Shown here: positions 17,248-25,895 of the stretch, piece after piece
Position numbering within the stretch: position 1 is the first letter of the stretch
Layout of the letters: each line of letters opens with the position of its first letter
DNA from: Parvularculaceae bacterium
Lineage (GTDB): Bacteria > Pseudomonadota > Alphaproteobacteria > Caulobacterales > Parvularculaceae
Direction of reading: 5' to 3'
Assembly: GCA_021776475.1 (NCBI GenBank)
Contig: JAJFFV010000005.1
Location: 1,240,001 to 1,304,000 of the forward strand
Length of the DNA: 64,000 bases
Position numbers and translations under genes: made by a program
The notes under the pieces: generated by a model
What the model was told of the DNA's origin: nothing
Databases searched by the model: none
Seen by the model: only the letters and a program-made list of their open reading frames with translations

Positions 17248-17757
17248 CTATCCCCCCACCAGAAATTGTGGCCCGCCAAACAGGCCTTTCCAGCCAACCA
17301 CAACAAGCCAATGGATGAAAATAGCTGGCCAAAGACTACGGCTTCGAAAAGTCGCAAACGTGCAAGTCATGCCGAGCCCGAATGCAACGACCAAAAATCG
17401 CGGATCATCGAACAGGCCGCGTGCCTCGGTCATGAGTAACCACGCATTGACAAGATGCCAGAGAACGAACAGGGCCAATAACATCGCCGCAAGCTGGAAA
17501 TGTAACGTCTTGTTTCCCAAAATGAGAAGTGGTCCACGAAAAGCCAGCTCTTCAGTGAGCGCTGGCAGAAAGAAGGCAACTAGCGCAACCTGCCATAATC
17601 CGTCCGTGGACGGTGTCCAGGCAAACAGGCCGCTCAACAGGCTGAACGGCACGGAAATACTGGCGAACAGCGTTAACAGGGCGGTACTTTCACCCCAGGC
17701 TCGCGCATTGGGCCAGGTGAAGACTCTCGTAAAAAGGGTAGCAACCCCCGTCATCAT
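17248..17757 (-). CDS. CPBP-family intramembrane glutamic endopeptidase
   Basis: 169 residues with about four membrane segments. TEELAFRGPL (about residues 68-77) is the EExxxR motif of CPBP (CAAX/Abi) proteases; ALFVLWHLVNA and IFIHWLVVVGW supply the later histidines. Shorter than typical (200-300), apparently lacking N-terminal helices. Such enzymes cleave within the membrane; bacterial roles include bacteriocin immunity and protein processing. Likely cotranscribed with gluQ. Confidence 0.82.
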   Translation of the reverse strand: MMTGVATLFTRVFTWPNARAWGESTALLTLFASISVPFSLLSGLFAWTPSTDGLWQVALVAFFLPALTEELAFRGPLLILGNKTLHFQLAAMLLALFVLWHLVNAWLLMTEARGLFDDPRFLVVAFGLGMTCTFATFRSRSLWPAIFIHWLVVVGWKGLFGGPQFLVGG

Positions 17758-17781
17758 GGTTAATTTCCCGTTACTGGCATA

Positions 17782-17795
17782 ATTCCTGCAGGAAT
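17782..17795. promoter_or_regulatory. Perfect 14-bp palindrome in divergent promoter region
   Basis: ATTCCTGCAGGAAT lies between the divergent CPBP gene (start 17757) and the J-domain gene (start 17841), 24 and 45 bp from the two starts. Such a site would suit a dimeric repressor; I cannot name the regulator. Confidence 0.4.
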
Positions 17796-17840
17796 AATCT
17801 CAAAATAAGAAGACTACCCATACAATAGAGAGAGTTTGTC

Positions 17841-18350
17841 ATGTTTGAAAAGTCTGCTGCAAAGCAGTCGAAGGCGAAGATGCTTGTGCATTTTCAAACT
17901 TCGAACAAAACCGTGCTGGAGGGCGAAATCGTCATTCCTCACAGCATGAGTTTCGCTGATTTCCTGAACAGTGATCGACCTTTTATCGAGATCGAGACGT
18001 GTCCGGAAGAAACCCGGCTTGTTGCAAAAAGTAGCATTGTTGAGGCGCGCCAAGTTATGCGAGCGCCGTCCGAGAAGGGAAGTCCTTATTCTATCTTGCG
18101 CATCCAGAGCGGTGCTTCTTTTCAGGAGGTGAAAGACGCCTGGAAGAAACGCGTCAAAGCCTGTCACCCGGATAAGATTTCGTCGCTCGGTGTTGATGAA
18201 GAAATCGAATATGCAGCCCGCAAGGCGACACAAAAAATCAATATGGCCTATGATGAGATCGTCACGCATTTGCGCGAGAAAGACAAAGTGACAAAAGCAA
18301 AAGTCGGTGCTGCGGCGCACAATGACTCAAGTTTCTCGGTCTACTACTAA
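17841..18350 (+). CDS. J-domain (DnaJ-like) protein with novel N-terminal region
   Basis: 169 residues, preceded by GAGAGAG. The C-terminal half is a J-domain: SPYSILRIQSGASFQEVKDA, then KKRVKACHPDKIS with the HPD tripeptide needed to stimulate Hsp70, then QKINMAYDEI. The N-terminal ~80 residues (LVHFQTSNKTVLEGEIVIP and onward) match no domain I know; they resemble a small beta-rich module. No Gly/Phe region or zinc fingers, so it is a specialised co-chaperone rather than DnaJ itself. Divergent from the CPBP gene, convergent with tldD. Confidence 0.82.
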   Translation: MFEKSAAKQSKAKMLVHFQTSNKTVLEGEIVIPHSMSFADFLNSDRPFIEIETCPEETRLVAKSSIVEARQVMRAPSEKGSPYSILRIQSGASFQEVKDAWKKRVKACHPDKISSLGVDEEIEYAARKATQKINMAYDEIVTHLREKDKVTKAKVGAAAHNDSSFSVYY

Positions 18351-18357
18351 CGCTGGA

Positions 18358-19776
18358 TCAAGCGGCTGCGCCGCCGACCGTCAGACGGTCAATCTTCAGG
18401 CTCGGCTGGCCAACTCCTACGGGTACGCCCTGGCCGCCTTTGCCACACACCCCGACACCCGGATCAAGTTCCAGATCGTTCGCGATCATTGACACTTGCT
18501 GTAAAACCGTTGGGCCATTTCCAATCAGCGCGACGTTTTTAAGCGGTGCGCCGATCACACCATTTTGTACACGGTAGGCTTCGGTGCAGTTGAAGACAAA
18601 CTTGCCTGATGTGATATCGACCTGACCACCGGAGAAGTTCACGGCGAAAATACCGTCCTTCACTGAGCGGATAATTTCATCCTGGCTGTGGTTGCCGTTG
18701 AGCATGAATGTGTTGGTCATTCGAGGCATCGGTGCATAGGCGTAACTTTCGCGCCGTCCGTTGCCGGTTGCGTCCATGCCCATCAGTCGGGCGTTCATCC
18801 GGTCTTGCATGTAACCCTTGAGGATACCGTCTTCAATCAACACAGTGCGGGAAGTCGGCGTGCCCTCGTCATCGACGGTGAGGGAGCCGCGGCGCTTCTC
18901 AAGTGTCCCGTCGTCAATCACCGTGACGCCTTTTGCCGCGACCTGCTGCCCCATCAAACCGGCGAAAGCAGAAGTACCCTTGCGATTGAAATCACCTTCA
19001 AGGCCATGGCCAACTGCCTCATGCAGCAGGACACCCGTCCAGCCGGGGCCAAGCACAACTTCCATTTCACCAGCCGGCGCCGCTTCGGCTTCGAGATTGG
19101 TCAGCGCCTGCCGCAGGGCTTCATCGACTTGTCCCTGCCAGCGCGCCGGATCAACAAACCTTGCATAGCCTTCGCGCCCGCCAACACCGTGACTGCCGTT
19201 TTCCTGACGCTCGCCTTCACCAGCAGTGACCGAAACGTTGAGCCGGACCAGCGGGCGGACATCGCGAACCGTCTGACCGCCGGGCCGCATGATTTCGACT
19301 GAGACCCATTCGCCAGAAAGTGAGCACGAGACCTGCCGCACCCGCTCATCTTTGGCGCGGGCGTATTCATTTATTTCTTCGAGCAGCCTAGTCTTGGCCT
19401 CGAACGGCAATTCATCCAGCGGGTTGGTTTCGTCATAAAGCTTGGTGTTGGTGCCATGCGGACCATCTGCCAGAGAGATATTGTTGCCGGTTCGGATCGC
19501 CTGGACTGACGCGGCGGCCCGTTTTACGGCAGCTTCAGAAAAATCCGACGAATGGGCATATCCCGTCGTTTCATCATCGACAGCGCGCAGGCCAAAACCC
19601 TGGCTCACATCATAGCTCGCTGTTTTTAGGCGATTATCATCAAAAACAAAGGCCTCTGACTGGCTGTATTCGAGATAAAGCTCGCCATCTTCGAAGTCTT
19701 TGAGGGCGTCATCGACGATGCCTTGGGTACGGTTGCGGTCAAGGTCTGTGCGGGAGAAGAAAAATGAATCGGTCAT
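18358..19776 (-). CDS. tldD: Metalloprotease TldD
   Basis: 472 residues from the ATG at 19776 (GAGGGTGG directly upstream), the usual length; upstream in-frame codons are non-coding. The zinc motif HEAVGHGLEGD (HExxxH) and the glycine-rich C-terminus (GKGGQGVPVGVG) are diagnostic of TldD. With TldE/PmbA it forms a heterodimeric protease that degrades unfolded peptides and matures microcin-like peptides; the tldE partner is not in the window. The gene follows the decayed alkyltransferase in the same direction. Confidence 0.96.
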   Translation of the reverse strand: MTDSFFFSRTDLDRNRTQGIVDDALKDFEDGELYLEYSQSEAFVFDDNRLKTASYDVSQGFGLRAVDDETTGYAHSSDFSEAAVKRAAASVQAIRTGNNISLADGPHGTNTKLYDETNPLDELPFEAKTRLLEEINEYARAKDERVRQVSCSLSGEWVSVEIMRPGGQTVRDVRPLVRLNVSVTAGEGERQENGSHGVGGREGYARFVDPARWQGQVDEALRQALTNLEAEAAPAGEMEVVLGPGWTGVLLHEAVGHGLEGDFNRKGTSAFAGLMGQQVAAKGVTVIDDGTLEKRRGSLTVDDEGTPTSRTVLIEDGILKGYMQDRMNARLMGMDATGNGRRESYAYAPMPRMTNTFMLNGNHSQDEIIRSVKDGIFAVNFSGGQVDITSGKFVFNCTEAYRVQNGVIGAPLKNVALIGNGPTVLQQVSMIANDLELDPGVGVCGKGGQGVPVGVGQPSLKIDRLTVGGAAA

Positions 19777-19802
19777 CCACCCTCTTTGGGGGATGCCGAG
19801 GC

Positions 19803-20249
19803 CTAGATCAACTGTAACTGTGCGTCGGTGCTGTGGAGCTCGACAGCTTCCAGTTTCAGCACCCCGTTGACTGGCAGACAGTCGGCCCCATTTGCAGCAC
19901 CAACGGCGCGGCTCGCATTGGACCGACCAAGTTTGTGAGCGAGCTCGCCATAAGACCAGGTTTCGCCGTAAGGAAAGGTTTGCAAAATCTCCCACACGGC
20001 GAGTTGAAAGTCCGTTCCGGCCGGCGCCAGAGGAAGATTGAACGTGGTCAATCTACCCTCAAAATAGGCCGTGATCTGATTTATCGCTTCGGTCAATGGA
20101 CCGGCATCGCGGGCCCAGTCTGGCTGCGGCTTCCGGACCTGGTGGCCGGTGGTAATGATAACCCGCCATCCATGCCTGCGCGCAGGAAATCACTGAGGTC
20201 ATCACCGGCCAGGACTGGGGGTATATGTGTAATGAGTTGTGGTCATCAT
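19803..20249 (-). pseudogene. Decayed methylated-DNA-protein cysteine methyltransferase (Ogt/MGMT)
   Basis: From ATGs at 20246/20249 the sequence reads MTTTHYTYTPSP, a typical Ogt N-terminus, then meets in-frame stops (20202-20204, 20190-20192). The middle continues in another frame (LAGDDLSDFLRAGMDGG), and from about 20160 the original frame gives RKPQPDWARDAGPL, AYFEGRLTTFNLPLAP, GTDFQLAVWEIL, PYGETWSYGELAHKLG and ASRAVGAANGA. The active-site PCHRVIG segment that should follow is absent in all frames; the protein instead runs DCLPVNGVLKLEAVEL to a stop. So it shows two small frameshifts plus an internal deletion removing the reactive cysteine. A 97-residue fragment from TTG 20096 could be made but could not repair DNA. 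Confidence 0.8.
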
Positions 20250-20268
20250 TGCGCTACAAAATCTGCCA

Positions 20269-21492
20269 TCAGCCCATCAGCGATGTGGCAGCGACGGCCA
20301 CACAAAAGACAAGAGAAGAAACACCGACAAGGCGCGCTACGCGCCGCTGATCCTGGTCTTGAATATCAGCGGAAAATCGCAGAAGCGCGAGCGCCGAGAG
20401 CGAATAAACGCCCAAAAACAGCATCACCGAGAAATCGACAATCACAGTAAACTGATCATTAAGGGTAGGAGACAAAGTCGCAAAAGCGACAGCAGACATC
20501 AAAACAGCGGTGAGCAACACATCCCGCGTTGGCCGCTTTAGAGGGTCTCCTTCTGACAGGACTTTAGGCAAAAATCCAATCGCTGCACCTGCCCGGCCTG
20601 TTTGGGCCGAAACCAGAAACCAGCCCCCGGCACAGCCGATCGTTCGGGCCAGTGCTGCAATCGCGACGACAGCGCCTGCCACCGGTCCGGCAAGCCGCGA
20701 GACGACATCAGCGAATGGCGCCGAAGATTGCGCCAGCTCCTCTGCCGGCAGGACACCGAACAAGGCGGCCGACGCGGCCGCATAAACAATCGCGGCGATC
20801 AGGACGCCGCCAACCGCCGCGACAGCGACGTTGCGGCGCGGATTGTCGACAACGGCGGCGACGGCATTGGCACTCTCAAGACCGAGAAACGCCCAGAAGA
20901 TTGTGAGCACGGTTGGCGGAATGGCGCGCGTCAGGGGAGCGCCGCTTTCATTCCACGAGGCAGCAAAAATATCCGTCTCAAAATTAATCACGCCAAGGGC
21001 TGTCGCCGCAAGGATCGGTACGATCCCCAGCAGCAATGTTGCCGCCGCAAACCGGCCCATCATTTTTGCCCCGGCCAGGTTGGCGAGCGCCAGGCCCCAG
21101 ATGATGCTCAACAAAACAGCGGTTTCCGCGCTGCGCCCCAAGCCGCCCGGGATCAGCACCTCGAGATACCCGACAGCAGCGAGGATGATCGCCACATTGC
21201 CGATCCAGCAGGAACTCCAATAAGCAGCCCAGGACAAAAACCCCGCGGCCGGGTGAAAGGCGCGGGTTGGATAGTCGATCAGCCCCTCTTGTGGCGGCCG
21301 CAGGGTCGCCAAGATGGCGTAAAGGCCGGCGAGCAGCGCCGCGCCGAGGGCAGCTAGCAGCCAGCCAAGAAGGCTCGAGGAACCGGTTTGGGCCAGAACG
21401 GCAGGCAACAGGAACACCCCGGATCCGATCATGTTACCGGCGACCAGAAAGGTCGCCAATACTGGTCCGAGGCGTTTTTGTCTTCTGCTCAC
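20269..21492 (-). CDS. APC-superfamily amino acid permease
   Basis: 407 residues from the GTG at 21492, which overlaps the upstream TGA (GTGA), so translation is coupled to the Rieske gene. About twelve membrane helices are visible; helix 1 has the unwound GNMIGSGVFLLP motif of basic amino acid/polyamine antiporters, and FWAFLGLESANAVAA is the conserved helix 6 segment. It probably imports or exchanges an amino acid or amine. Coupling to an oxygenase that may act on quaternary amines suggests a shared substrate. Confidence 0.9.
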   Translation of the reverse strand: MSRRQKRLGPVLATFLVAGNMIGSGVFLLPAVLAQTGSSSLLGWLLAALGAALLAGLYAILATLRPPQEGLIDYPTRAFHPAAGFLSWAAYWSSCWIGNVAIILAAVGYLEVLIPGGLGRSAETAVLLSIIWGLALANLAGAKMMGRFAAATLLLGIVPILAATALGVINFETDIFAASWNESGAPLTRAIPPTVLTIFWAFLGLESANAVAAVVDNPRRNVAVAAVGGVLIAAIVYAAASAALFGVLPAEELAQSSAPFADVVSRLAGPVAGAVVAIAALARTIGCAGGWFLVSAQTGRAGAAIGFLPKVLSEGDPLKRPTRDVLLTAVLMSAVAFATLSPTLNDQFTVIVDFSVMLFLGVYSLSALALLRFSADIQDQDQRRVARLVGVSSLVFCVAVAATSLMG

Positions 21493-22529
21493 GAAGCATC
21501 TATCCCGAGATGTTCGCGCATCTCTGCCTGGAACCAACCAACCGATTCTTCATGCTGTGGCGACAATGGTCCGGGACAATAGGCGCCAGAGTCGAGATTG
21601 ATCTGCACTTGCTCGCACATCGCAATGTCCTCTGCCGTAGTGATGTCAGAAAGCTCGATCATCGCATTGAGTTCCGCTCGCCGGTCAGGATTGAAGAAAT
21701 AAAGATACTCGAGACGTGTTCGGCGCGGCGCAACCGGTGTGATGCGCTCCATCAGCACACCGTGCTGAAACCCGTTGAAGCCGGTGAGCGGAAAAACCCA
21801 GCCCCATAGGCCACAATAGACCCCTTGCTTGCGCGGCGGTGCATGATGAATAGCAACGTTGCCACGCATCTCTACTTGATAGTTGCTAGAATCGATATCT
21901 TCGTCGAGCTTCGGATGGAGGTTGGGCACGTGGTAGCCTTCAAGATAGTTTTCCACATATACCTTCCAGTCGCAGGCGATCTCATGGCTGCGGCGAAGCG
22001 CAAACGGCTGATCCATGCTCGCGCGCCAGACTTCATCAAGCGGCGCCAGCATTTTTGCAATCGGTGCGGCCGTATTGTCCAGGTTTGCGAAAATAAATCC
22101 ACGCCACTGCTCGACGCGGACCGGCCGCAGGCCATAATCGCGCGGATCAAACCCGGCGACGCTGCCGAACCGCGTTGCCGACCTGAGCCGGCCATCGAGC
22201 GCATAGCGCCAGCCATGGTATCGACAGACGATCTCGCCCCGACAATTTCCGGTTCTCTCCGTCGCCAGCGGCCCAGCACGGTGGCGGCAAACATTATAGA
22301 ACCCATTCACAGCGCCATTTTCGCTGCGCACAAGAATGATCGGCGCAGCGGCGAGGTCATCGGTGATAAAATCGCCCGCCTCAGGCATCATTGAGGTATG
22401 TCCAATGAGCCGCCAGGATTTCGAAAATACCGTTTGCCGCTCTCGGGCGAAGATTTCTGGATCGCCATAAACCTCGGCTGGCAACGCCCGTACAAGCTTG
22501 TCGGTCCAACGCCACTCCGCTGCGGTCAT
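21489..22529 (-). CDS. Rieske non-haem iron oxygenase, alpha subunit (carnitine/choline monooxygenase-like)
   Basis: 346 residues. Rieske [2Fe-2S] ligands Cys81, His83, Cys102 and His105 are in NVCRHRAGPL and VCRYHGWRYALDG. The mononuclear iron site is in WKVYVENYLEGYHVPNLHP, where Glu sits at the place of the bridging Asp of ring-hydroxylating dioxygenases, as in carnitine oxygenase CntA and its relatives acting on quaternary amines. Likely substrate: a betaine or carnitine-like compound (inference). No reductase is encoded beside it. It is the first gene of a two-gene operon with the permease. Confidence 0.88.
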   Translation of the reverse strand: MTAAEWRWTDKLVRALPAEVYGDPEIFARERQTVFSKSWRLIGHTSMMPEAGDFITDDLAAAPIILVRSENGAVNGFYNVCRHRAGPLATERTGNCRGEIVCRYHGWRYALDGRLRSATRFGSVAGFDPRDYGLRPVRVEQWRGFIFANLDNTAAPIAKMLAPLDEVWRASMDQPFALRRSHEIACDWKVYVENYLEGYHVPNLHPKLDEDIDSSNYQVEMRGNVAIHHAPPRKQGVYCGLWGWVFPLTGFNGFQHGVLMERITPVAPRRTRLEYLYFFNPDRRAELNAMIELSDITTAEDIAMCEQVQINLDSGAYCPGPLSPQHEESVGWFQAEMREHLGIDAS

Positions 22530-22817
22530 AAAAAAACAGCTCCCGTGTCTCGGTCCTGGCTTCCGGCGAATCGGTTTGCCAGCGCCGGTTGCTCGATCCT
22601 ACTATGAAGTTGACGGCAGCCAAATCGATTTTACCGACGATGCCGCAATCAAAACATACCCTCAACAACTGTAGAAAAACCGCTGAAAAATCGCTGGGTT
22701 TCTGCAGAAATCGCTTTATATCGGCTTGTAGAGCAGGCGTATCAGGCCCATAAGCATCGGCAAAATTGCGCGCCTCCGCGCGAGGGAAATCTGAGAAAAA
22801 GAAAGATTTGTTGGCTT
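22530..22817. other. Divergent intergenic region between Rieske gene and coxB
   Basis: No gene seen. It should hold both promoters. A GCGCG-CCTC-CGCGC inverted repeat lies about 45 bp before the coxB start. No clear -35/-10 pair can be assigned. Confidence 0.4.
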
Positions 22818-24008
22818 ATGCCCCTAGGACCGATTTCAAAAAAGCTTCTGGCAGCAGGGGCAACTTTAGCGACAGCAGCGCTGGCCTTTCCGGCGCTGGC
22901 GAGCCGTCCCGAAGATGGCAAAATCTGGTTCCAGCCACCTGCCACCCCACTGGCTGAAGAAGTTCACTTCTTCCACAACCTGATACTGATGCCGATCATC
23001 ACCGTCATTTGTGTATTTGTGCTGGCGCTCCTGCTGTGGATCGTTATCCGCTACAACAGCAAGGCAAATCCGGTCGCCAAAAAATTCTCGCACAACATGT
23101 TACTTGAGGTCGTCTGGACCGCGGTCCCGATTTTCATTCTTTTGTTCATTGCCCTGTTTTCATTCGACCTTCTCTATAAGGAAGACGTTATTCCAGATGG
23201 TAAAAAGATCGTTTACGAAGGCGACGGCCAAACCACCAGTTTTACCGTGCAAAACGATTTTGTGCCCTCCCGCATGGCGAAGCGGCGCGAGCATGTTGAT
23301 GTCTACAAGGTCAACGCTGTGACGGGAGCAAAAATCAAACTCACCCATGGCGCCGATTATTCTCTTGAAGACCTGGGCGAGCCGATCGTCATCGTCAGCC
23401 TCAGTGAGGCCCCGCGCCCGAATGAAGCTGTCGAGATTATCGCCGGGCGCACGCGCACAGGTCCCGAGCCATTCCTTGACCTGTTCGGCGAAGACCGTTC
23501 GTCGATTGTGCCCGCCCCGAGCATCACGATCAAAGCTTCGGGCCGGCAATGGGGCTGGGACTATTCCTACCCTGATTTTGGCGATTTCGAGGTTAGTGCC
23601 GACATTATGCCGAAAGATCAGCTCGATGATCCATCATTGTACCTCCTCGCTGCGACCAACAATGTTGTTGTGCCGGAAGGTGAGACAGTTCGTATTATCA
23701 CAACTGCGATTGACGTGATCCATTCCTGGGCCATGCCGGCCTTCGCTCTCAAAGTAGACGCCGTGCCGGGTCGTCTGAATGAGACATGGTTCCGGGCACC
23801 GGCGCCGGGCATGTATTACGGTCAATGCTCGGAGATCTGCGGCCTCAATCATGCTTATATGCCAATCGCGCTCGAAGTGATGTCGCGCGAAGATTTCGAT
23901 GTTTGGGTGAACGAACAGCGAGCATTCGCCGGTCTCGAGCCCTTGTTTGGTGCTGAACAAACTCGCTTTGCCGAAGCCGCTGCCGATGCAGCCGCTGCGC
24001 AGCAGTAA
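22818..24008 (+). CDS. coxB: Cytochrome c oxidase subunit II with a large extra domain
   Basis: 396 residues, about 100 more than usual. Signal peptide to about ALAS (29), two membrane helices (51-79 and 93-119), and the CuA centre in [14 protein letters not shown]: Cys337, Glu339, Cys341, His345, Met348, with an earlier His in DVIHSW. Between helix 2 (ending KEDVIP) and the start of the cupredoxin domain ([12 protein letters not shown], ~235) lies an insertion of about 100 residues (~132-234) with the pattern [36 protein letters not shown]. The subunit takes electrons from cytochrome c. First gene of the oxidase locus. Confidence 0.95.
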   Translation: MPLGPISKKLLAAGATLATAALAFPALASRPEDGKIWFQPPATPLAEEVHFFHNLILMPIITVICVFVLALLLWIVIRYNSKANPVAKKFSHNMLLEVVWTAVPIFILLFIALFSFDLLYKEDVIPDGKKIVYEGDGQTTSFTVQNDFVPSRMAKRREHVDVYKVNAVTGAKIKLTHGADYSLEDLGEPIVIVSLSEAPRPNEAVEIIAGRTRTGPEPFLDLFGEDRSSIVPAPSITIKASGRQWGWDYSYPDFGDFEVSADIMPKDQLDDPSLYLLAATNNVVVPEGETVRIITTAIDVIHSWAMPAFALKVDAVPGRLNETWFRAPAPGMYYGQCSEICGLNHAYMPIALEVMSREDFDVWVNEQRAFAGLEPLFGAEQTRFAEAAADAAAAQQ

Positions 24009-24027
24009 CGATAAAGGAAATACCAAG

Positions 24028-25671
24028 ATGGCTGACGCAACGACTGCAGATCATCAAGCCGATCACAAACCGTCGTTCTTTGTGCGCTGGGTGTTCTCAA
24101 CCAACCACAAGGATATCGGTACGCTCTATCTGATTTTCGCAATTCTCGCCGGGATCATCGGTGGTGGTATGTCGGGCCTGATGCGCATGGAGCTGGCTGA
24201 ACCCGGGATTGGTCCGCTACTCGCATTCGTCAATCCAAATCTTGAGGGTGAAGCCGCGCTCGCCGCGGCAAAAAACTTTTATAATGTACTGATTACCTAT
24301 CACGGCCTGATCATGATCTTCTTCATGGTGATGCCGGCCCTGATTGGCGGTTTTGGCAACTGGTTTGTGCCAATGATGATTGGCGCGCCGGATATGGCCT
24401 TTCCGCGCATGAACAACATCTCATTCTGGCTCTACGGCGCCTCCGGTGTGCTGATCACTTTGTCGATGTTTGTACCGGGATATGGCAACCAACTTGGCTT
24501 TGGCGGAGGGTGGGTACTTTATCCGCCATTGTCGACGCAAGGGGAGGGGCCAGCGATGGACCTGCTCATTGTCTCGATCCATTTGGCCGGTGCCTCCTCC
24601 ATTCTTGGCGCGATCAATTTCATCACGACGATTTTCAATATGCGTGCCCCGGGCATGACCTTGCATAAAATGCCGTTGTTTGCTTGGTCCGTGTTGGTCA
24701 CGGCATTCTTGCTCGTCTTATCATTACCAGTGCTGGCGGGTGCCATCACCATGCTGCTGACAGACCGGTTGTTTGACACAACCTTCTTCGACCCGTCAGG
24801 CGGCGGTGACCCGATCCTCTACCAGCACCTATTCTGGTTCTTCGGGCATCCAGAAGTATACATTCTTATCTTGCCGGGCTTCGGGATCATCTCACATATC
24901 GTTTCGACTTTTTCGAAAAAGCCGATCTTCGGCTATCTTGGCATGGCCTACGCCATGGTCGCCATCGGATTTGTCGGCTTCATCGTCTGGGCACACCATA
25001 TGTATACGGTGGGGTTAAGTGTCGACATGAAAGCCTATTTCGTGGCGGCGACCATGGTCATCGCGGTGCCGACGGGCATCAAGATTTTCTCGTGGATTGC
25101 GACCATGTGGGGAGGGTCAATCGACTTCAAGGTACCGATGCTCTGGGCGGTTGGCTTTATCTTCTTGTTCACCGTTGGCGGTGTAACGGGCGTTGTGCTG
25201 GCCAATGCTGGGGTCGATCACGTTTTGCACGACACTTACTATGTTGTTGCTCACTTCCATTACGTGCTGTCGCTAGGCGCGGTTTTTGCAATTTTTGCGG
25301 GCTGGTATTACTGGTTCGAAAAAATGACCGGGTACAAATATAATGGTTTCCTTGGCGGTCTGCACTTCTGGCTGATGTTCTTTGGCGTGAACATCGTCTT
25401 CTTCCCGCAGCACTTTCTTGGCTTCCAGGGCATGCCGCGACGTTATATCGACTATCCAGAAGCATTTGCCTTCTTCAACGAGATTTCAACGTACGGATAT
25501 TATCTAACTGCGGTAGGTGTTTTTGTCTGGCTCATAGGTGTAGCAGAAGCATTCCTGATGCGTCGTAAGGGCGAAATGAACCCCTGGGGCGAAGGCGCAA
25601 CGACGTTGGAGTGGACAGTCCCATCACCACCACCCTTCCACTGCTTCGACGAACTACCAAAAGTGAAGTAG
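24028..25671 (+). CDS. coxA: Cytochrome c oxidase subunit I
   Basis: 547 residues from the ATG at 24028 (AAAGGAAA upstream), 19 nt after coxB. The binuclear centre is complete: [17 protein letters not shown] (CuB His crosslinked to Tyr), WAHHMYTVG, and [15 protein letters not shown] (haem a3 and haem a ligands). The PEVY segment plus the K-pathway region make it an A-type, aa3-like haem-copper oxidase. It reduces O2 to water and pumps protons. A strong terminator follows. Confidence 0.98.
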   Translation: MADATTADHQADHKPSFFVRWVFSTNHKDIGTLYLIFAILAGIIGGGMSGLMRMELAEPGIGPLLAFVNPNLEGEAALAAAKNFYNVLITYHGLIMIFFMVMPALIGGFGNWFVPMMIGAPDMAFPRMNNISFWLYGASGVLITLSMFVPGYGNQLGFGGGWVLYPPLSTQGEGPAMDLLIVSIHLAGASSILGAINFITTIFNMRAPGMTLHKMPLFAWSVLVTAFLLVLSLPVLAGAITMLLTDRLFDTTFFDPSGGGDPILYQHLFWFFGHPEVYILILPGFGIISHIVSTFSKKPIFGYLGMAYAMVAIGFVGFIVWAHHMYTVGLSVDMKAYFVAATMVIAVPTGIKIFSWIATMWGGSIDFKVPMLWAVGFIFLFTVGGVTGVVLANAGVDHVLHDTYYVVAHFHYVLSLGAVFAIFAGWYYWFEKMTGYKYNGFLGGLHFWLMFFGVNIVFFPQHFLGFQGMPRRYIDYPEAFAFFNEISTYGYYLTAVGVFVWLIGVAEAFLMRRKGEMNPWGEGATTLEWTVPSPPPFHCFDELPKVK

Positions 25672-25691
25672 GGTATTAAAGCCGAAGGTTT

Positions 25692-25722
25692 AAAAAAGCC
25701 GGATCAACGATCCGGCTTTTTT
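25692..25722 (+). terminator. Intrinsic terminator after coxA
   Basis: A 14-bp perfect stem including flanking A/T runs (left arm 25692-25705, right arm 25709-25722) with a 3-nt AAC loop, GC core GCCGGATC, and six Ts. It lies 20 bp after the coxA stop and 57 bp before the next start, separating coxBA from ctaB and the assembly genes. Confidence 0.95.
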
Positions 25723-25778
25723 GTTGCCTGCTGTGTCGAAGGGGCGAGGTTCAATTACGCTGTCGCTGAGGTGAGATC

Positions 25779-25895
25779 ATGAAAAAGACCCTGCCCCTTG
25801 GCTGCCCCGAGATCACGGTGCGCGATGCCGACATTTACATGATCGGTTTTCGGCTATTGTCCCTGAGAAAAAAAACAGCGATAAGCCCCCGATGA
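25779..25895 (+). CDS. 38-residue micro-ORF translationally coupled to ctaB
   Basis: ATG at 25779 with GAGG and a 7-nt spacer, running without interruption to a TGA that overlaps the ctaB ATG (ATGA). The product starts [18 protein letters not shown], continues [18 protein letters not shown] and ends PR. Short, basic at the C-terminus, with a Cys-Pro dipeptide and a mildly hydrophobic centre. No family recognised. The strong ribosome site and 4-nt overlap suggest it is translated, either as a leader that sets ctaB expression or as a small assembly peptide. Cys-Pro is also the core of haem regulatory motifs, but one such dipeptide proves nothing. Confidence 0.55.
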   Translation: MKKTLPLGCPEITVRDADIYMIGFRLLSLRKKTAISPR

